5,492 bases of DNA, from contig CABSMB010000110.1 in the NCBI GenBank assembly GCA_902478705.1, forward strand, positions 1-5,492. Direction: 5' to 3'. A model generated the notes under the pieces. It was given only the letters and a program-made list of their open reading frames with translations, was not told the origin of the DNA and made no database searches. Numbering within the stretch: position 1 is the stretch's first letter; the number at the start of each line of letters is the position of its first letter. A program made the translations under genes and the position numbers. Origin of the DNA: an uncultured Collinsella sp. (GTDB taxonomy: Bacteria; Actinomycetota; Coriobacteriia; Coriobacteriales; Coriobacteriaceae). Positions 2,910-5,492 of this stretch are shown here, one piece after another.

Positions 2910-5492
2910 GTGGCAAACGAGTACAAGCAGACGATGAATCTGCCCAAAACCGGATTTCCCATGCGTGCCGGTCTTTCCAAGTCCGAGCCCAAGCGACTCA
3001 AGGACTGGCAGGACAACAAGGTCTACGAGCAAGTTCTAAAGAAGAACGAGGGTCACAAGAAGTTCGTGCTGCACGACGGCCCTCCGTACGCCAACGGCCC
3101 GATCCACATCGGCCACGCCATGAACAAGATCTCCAAGGACATGATCAACCGTTACTGGATGATGCAGGGCTATGAGGTTCCCTATGTCCCCGGTTGGGAC
3201 TGCCACGGTCAGCCGATCGAGCACAAGGTCGAGGAGAAGCTCGGCACCGAGAAGTTCAACCAGACCTCCACGGCTAAGATCCGCGAGCTTTGCAACAAGT
3301 TCGCTGTCGAGAACATCGAGCTCCAGAAGGCTGGCTTCCGTCGCCTTGGCGTGCTTGGCGACTGGGACAACCCGTATCTGACGCTCTATCACCAGCATGA
3401 CGCCGCCGACATTGAGGTCTTCAAGGCCATGTTCGATAAGGGCATGATCTATCGCGGTCATAAGCCCGTCCACTGGTGCAAGCACTGCCACACCGCACTC
3501 GCCGAGGCTGAGATCGAGTACTCCGACGAGACGAGCCCGTCCATCTTCGTGCGCTTTGAGATGACCTCCAAGCCCGCCGGCCTCGAGAACTTCGACGGCC
3601 CGGTCGACTTTATCATCTGGACGACCACGCCGTGGACCATCCCCTCCGACCAGGCAGTTTCCCTCAAGCCCGGTGCCGCCTACGTCGCTGTTGAGCACGA
3701 CGGCCGCGCCGAGGTCATGCTCGAGGACCTGGCTCCCAAGTGCTGCGAGGAGTTTGGCTGGGAGTACACCCCGGTCATGGTCGACGGCAAGCCCTATGTG
3801 GTTCCCGCCGAGACCTTCCACCACATCCACTACAAGCAGCCGATCTTTGACGGTGTCGAGGGCGTGGCGCTGCTGGCCGATTATGTCGGTGTCGACGACG
3901 GTACCGGTATCGTCCACAACTCGCCCGGCCACGGCGTCGACGACTACTTTGCCTGCCTCAAGGAGGGCATCACCGACATCTGCATGCCGGTCGATGACGA
4001 CGGCAAGTTCTACACCGGTGAGGAGTTTGGCACCGGTGGCCCCTTCAGCGGTATGGACACCGACGAGGCCAACCCGCACATCATCGAGTTCCTGCGCGAG
4101 CGCGGCACCCTCGTCCTCGAGAAGAAGATCACGCACAGCTATCCGCACTGCTGGCGCTGCAAGCACCCGGTGCTCTTCCGTGCTACCGACCAGTGGTTTG
4201 TCTCGATGGACAAGACCGGTTTGCGCGAGCAGGCTGGCAAAGAGGTCCGCGAGAACGTCAAGTGGTATCCGGCCCACGCGGCAAACCGCATTGGCGCCAT
4301 GGTCGAGCAGCGCCCCGACTGGTGCATCAGCCGTCAGCGCAACTGGGGCGTGCCCATCCCCAGCTACACCTGCGCCGACTGCGGCGAGAAGGTCATGAAC
4401 GACGCCACGCTCGACGCCGTCATCAAGCTCTTCCACGAGAAGGGCTCCGACGCTTGGTTCACCGACGCTCCCGAGAGCTACCTGGGCGAGGCCTGCGTCT
4501 GCCCCAAGTGCGGCGGCCATCACCTCAAGGCCGATAAGGACATCCTCGACGTGTGGTGGGATTCCGGCGTCTCCTGGAAGGCCGTCTGCGAGTATCGCCC
4601 TGAGCTTGAGTACCCGGCGGATGTGTACCTCGAGGGCTCCGACCAGCATCGTGGTTGGTTCCAGAGCTCGCTGCTCACCTCGGTGGGTGCCAACGGCCAC
4701 GCCCCGTACAAGGCAGTCGTCTCGCAGGGCTTCACCCTCGACGGCCAGGGCCGCAAGATGTCCAAGTCGCTCGGCAACGTCATCGACCCCAACAAGGTCT
4801 GCGACGAGATGGGCGCCGACATCATCCGTCTGTGGGTTGCGTCCGTCGATACCAGCTCCGACGTGTCCATCGACCACGAGATTCTTGCTCGTACGTCCGA
4901 TGCCTACCGTCGTTTCCGCAACACGCTGCGCTTCCTGCTCTCCGAGCTCGAGGGTCAGTTTGAGCCCGAGAGCGACGGCGTCGCCTTTGCCGACCTGCTG
5001 CCGCTCGACAAGCTCATGGTTGCCCGTCTGACCCAGGTTCAGGCCGAGGTCGACGATGCCTACGCCAGCTACGAGTTCCCGCGCGCCTACCGTGCGCTTT
5101 ACGACTTCGTGGTTACCGAGCTCTCCAACGTGTACCTCGACGCCCTGAAGGACCGTCTGTACTGCGACAAGCCCGGCTCGCTCGAGCGCCGCAGCGCCCA
5201 GACCGTGCTCGCCGAGCTCTTCTCGATGCTCATGCGCGACCTTCAGCCGATCCTGTCCTACACGGTCGACGAGGCCATGGCCTATGCGCCCGCCGGCTGC
5301 GTCGATCACCAGAAGTACGCCGCGCTGCTCGATTGGTACAAGTCGCCCATCACGGTCGACGAGGCCAATGAGTTTGAGGGCGTGCTCGAGGCTTCGCTCG
5401 AGCTCCGTAGCGCCGTGACCAAGGCCCTTGAGGATGCTCGCTCCGCCGGCACCTTCACTAAGAGCCAGCAGGTCCGCGTTAAGGCGGTCGTT
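2910..5492 (+). CDS. ileS: Isoleucyl-tRNA synthetase IleRS (3' end outside window)
   Basis: IleRS charges tRNA-Ile with isoleucine in the cytosol and hydrolyses mischarged valine. The frame is open from GTG 2910 to the window edge (861 residues); bacterial enzymes are usually 930-940, so the C-terminal ~70-80 residues, where the tRNA-contacting zinc module usually lies, are missing. The N-terminus (LPKTGFPMRAGLSKSEP) matches family starts. HIGH is residues 66-69 in PPYANGPIHIGH; KMSKS is 616-620. The CP1 editing domain shows TTTPWTIP (238-245), H336, and D345 in GHGVDD, the positions needed for deacylation. Other signatures are HWCKHC (188-193), YPHCWRC (411-417), DQWFVSMD, WWDSG (549-553) and GSDQHRGWF (576-584). 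An insertion before WWDSG holds CADC (488-491) and CVCPKC (529-534), which could bind a zinc ion. From about residue 650 onward lies the helical anticodon-binding domain. Expression should be set by the T-box leader directly upstream. Confidence 0.98.
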   Translation, partial: MANEYKQTMNLPKTGFPMRAGLSKSEPKRLKDWQDNKVYEQVLKKNEGHKKFVLHDGPPYANGPIHIGHAMNKISKDMINRYWMMQGYEVPYVPGWDCHGQPIEHKVEEKLGTEKFNQTSTAKIRELCNKFAVENIELQKAGFRRLGVLGDWDNPYLTLYHQHDAADIEVFKAMFDKGMIYRGHKPVHWCKHCHTALAEAEIEYSDETSPSIFVRFEMTSKPAGLENFDGPVDFIIWTTTPWTIPSDQAVSLKPGAAYVAVEHDGRAEVMLEDLAPKCCEEFGWEYTPVMVDGKPYVVPAETFHHIHYKQPIFDGVEGVALLADYVGVDDGTGIVHNSPGHGVDDYFACLKEGITDICMPVDDDGKFYTGEEFGTGGPFSGMDTDEANPHIIEFLRERGTLVLEKKITHSYPHCWRCKHPVLFRATDQWFVSMDKTGLREQAGKEVRENVKWYPAHAANRIGAMVEQRPDWCISRQRNWGVPIPSYTCADCGEKVMNDATLDAVIKLFHEKGSDAWFTDAPESYLGEACVCPKCGGHHLKADKDILDVWWDSGVSWKAVCEYRPELEYPADVYLEGSDQHRGWFQSSLLTSVGANGHAPYKAVVSQGFTLDGQGRKMSKSLGNVIDPNKVCDEMGADIIRLWVASVDTSSDVSIDHEILARTSDAYRRFRNTLRFLLSELEGQFEPESDGVAFADLLPLDKLMVARLTQVQAEVDDAYASYEFPRAYRALYDFVVTELSNVYLDALKDRLYCDKPGSLERRSAQTVLAELFSMLMRDLQPILSYTVDEAMAYAPAGCVDHQKYAALLDWYKSPITVDEANEFEGVLEASLELRSAVTKALEDARSAGTFTKSQQVRVKAVV

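Noticed and set aside
2374..2916. Short minus-strand frames across the ileS leader
   Set aside because: The region is fully explained by T-box structure, and the frames have no ribosome binding sites or recognisable protein features.
3673..4398. Serine/arginine/threonine-rich 241-codon plus-strand frame inside ileS
   Set aside because: It is a frame-shifted reading of ileS; the low-complexity composition is typical of an out-of-frame GC-rich gene.
3036..5309. A 757-codon open frame on the minus strand, opposite ileS
   Set aside because: The plus strand encodes IleRS with all catalytic motifs across the same stretch. The antisense frame lacks stops because of strong GC bias at third positions, and its Val/Leu/Gly/Asp-rich translation matches no recognisable family.
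1..5492. CRISPR, transposon ends, attachment sites, tRNA or rRNA genes, or a new defence system
   Set aside because: No spaced direct repeats, terminal inverted repeats, transposase or integrase motifs, or cloverleaf sequences were seen. All coding sequence belongs to known housekeeping or metabolic families.

Overview
The window is ordinary chromosomal housekeeping sequence from a GC-rich Gram-positive bacterium. The most likely source is a Coriobacteriia member such as Collinsella (phylum Actinomycetota). That guess rests on high GC, strong C/G preference at third codon positions, a GTG start on ileS, GGAG-type ribosome binding sites, a T-box leader, and the general look of the proteins. 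It is inference, because no search was run. I found no mobile element, CRISPR array, tRNA or rRNA, and no candidate for a wholly new system. The most interesting part is the RNA leader in front of ileS.

Layout. Positions 2-760 (+) hold the C-terminal 252 residues of the membrane protease FtsH: the end of the AAA+ module and the whole zinc peptidase domain. A 76-bp gap follows, carrying a perfect 16-bp hairpin without a good T-tract. Next is a small DUF523 (YbbK/TudS-like) protein at 837-1292 (+). A strong A/T-flanked hairpin at 1291-1331 lies between this gene and the convergent gene at 1341-2423 (-) and looks like a shared bidirectional terminator. The minus-strand gene encodes an iron-containing alcohol dehydrogenase of the glycerol dehydrogenase (GldA) family. 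Its substrate pocket looks unlike true GldA and more like YbdH/HcxA-type enzymes.

Positions 2424-2909 are a 486-bp divergent intergenic region. About 130 bp of promoter-bearing sequence is followed by a tRNA(Ile)-responsive T-box riboswitch: a full Stem I with an AUC specifier, Stem II-like hairpins, Stem III, an antiterminator, and a competing intrinsic terminator ending in six T residues. It controls ileS, which starts with GTG at 2910 and stays open to the window edge (861 residues visible of an expected ~930-940).

How the parts work together. The T-box senses uncharged tRNA-Ile and permits transcription into ileS only when isoleucyl-tRNA is short. FtsH, DUF523 and the dehydrogenase have no evident link to that circuit. 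The T-box bulge reads UGGU-UAA where the family consensus is UGGN-ACC. The bulge length and flanking helices are kept, and the U that should meet the tRNA discriminator base fits the A73 of tRNA-Ile. This deviation is the best item for a second look.
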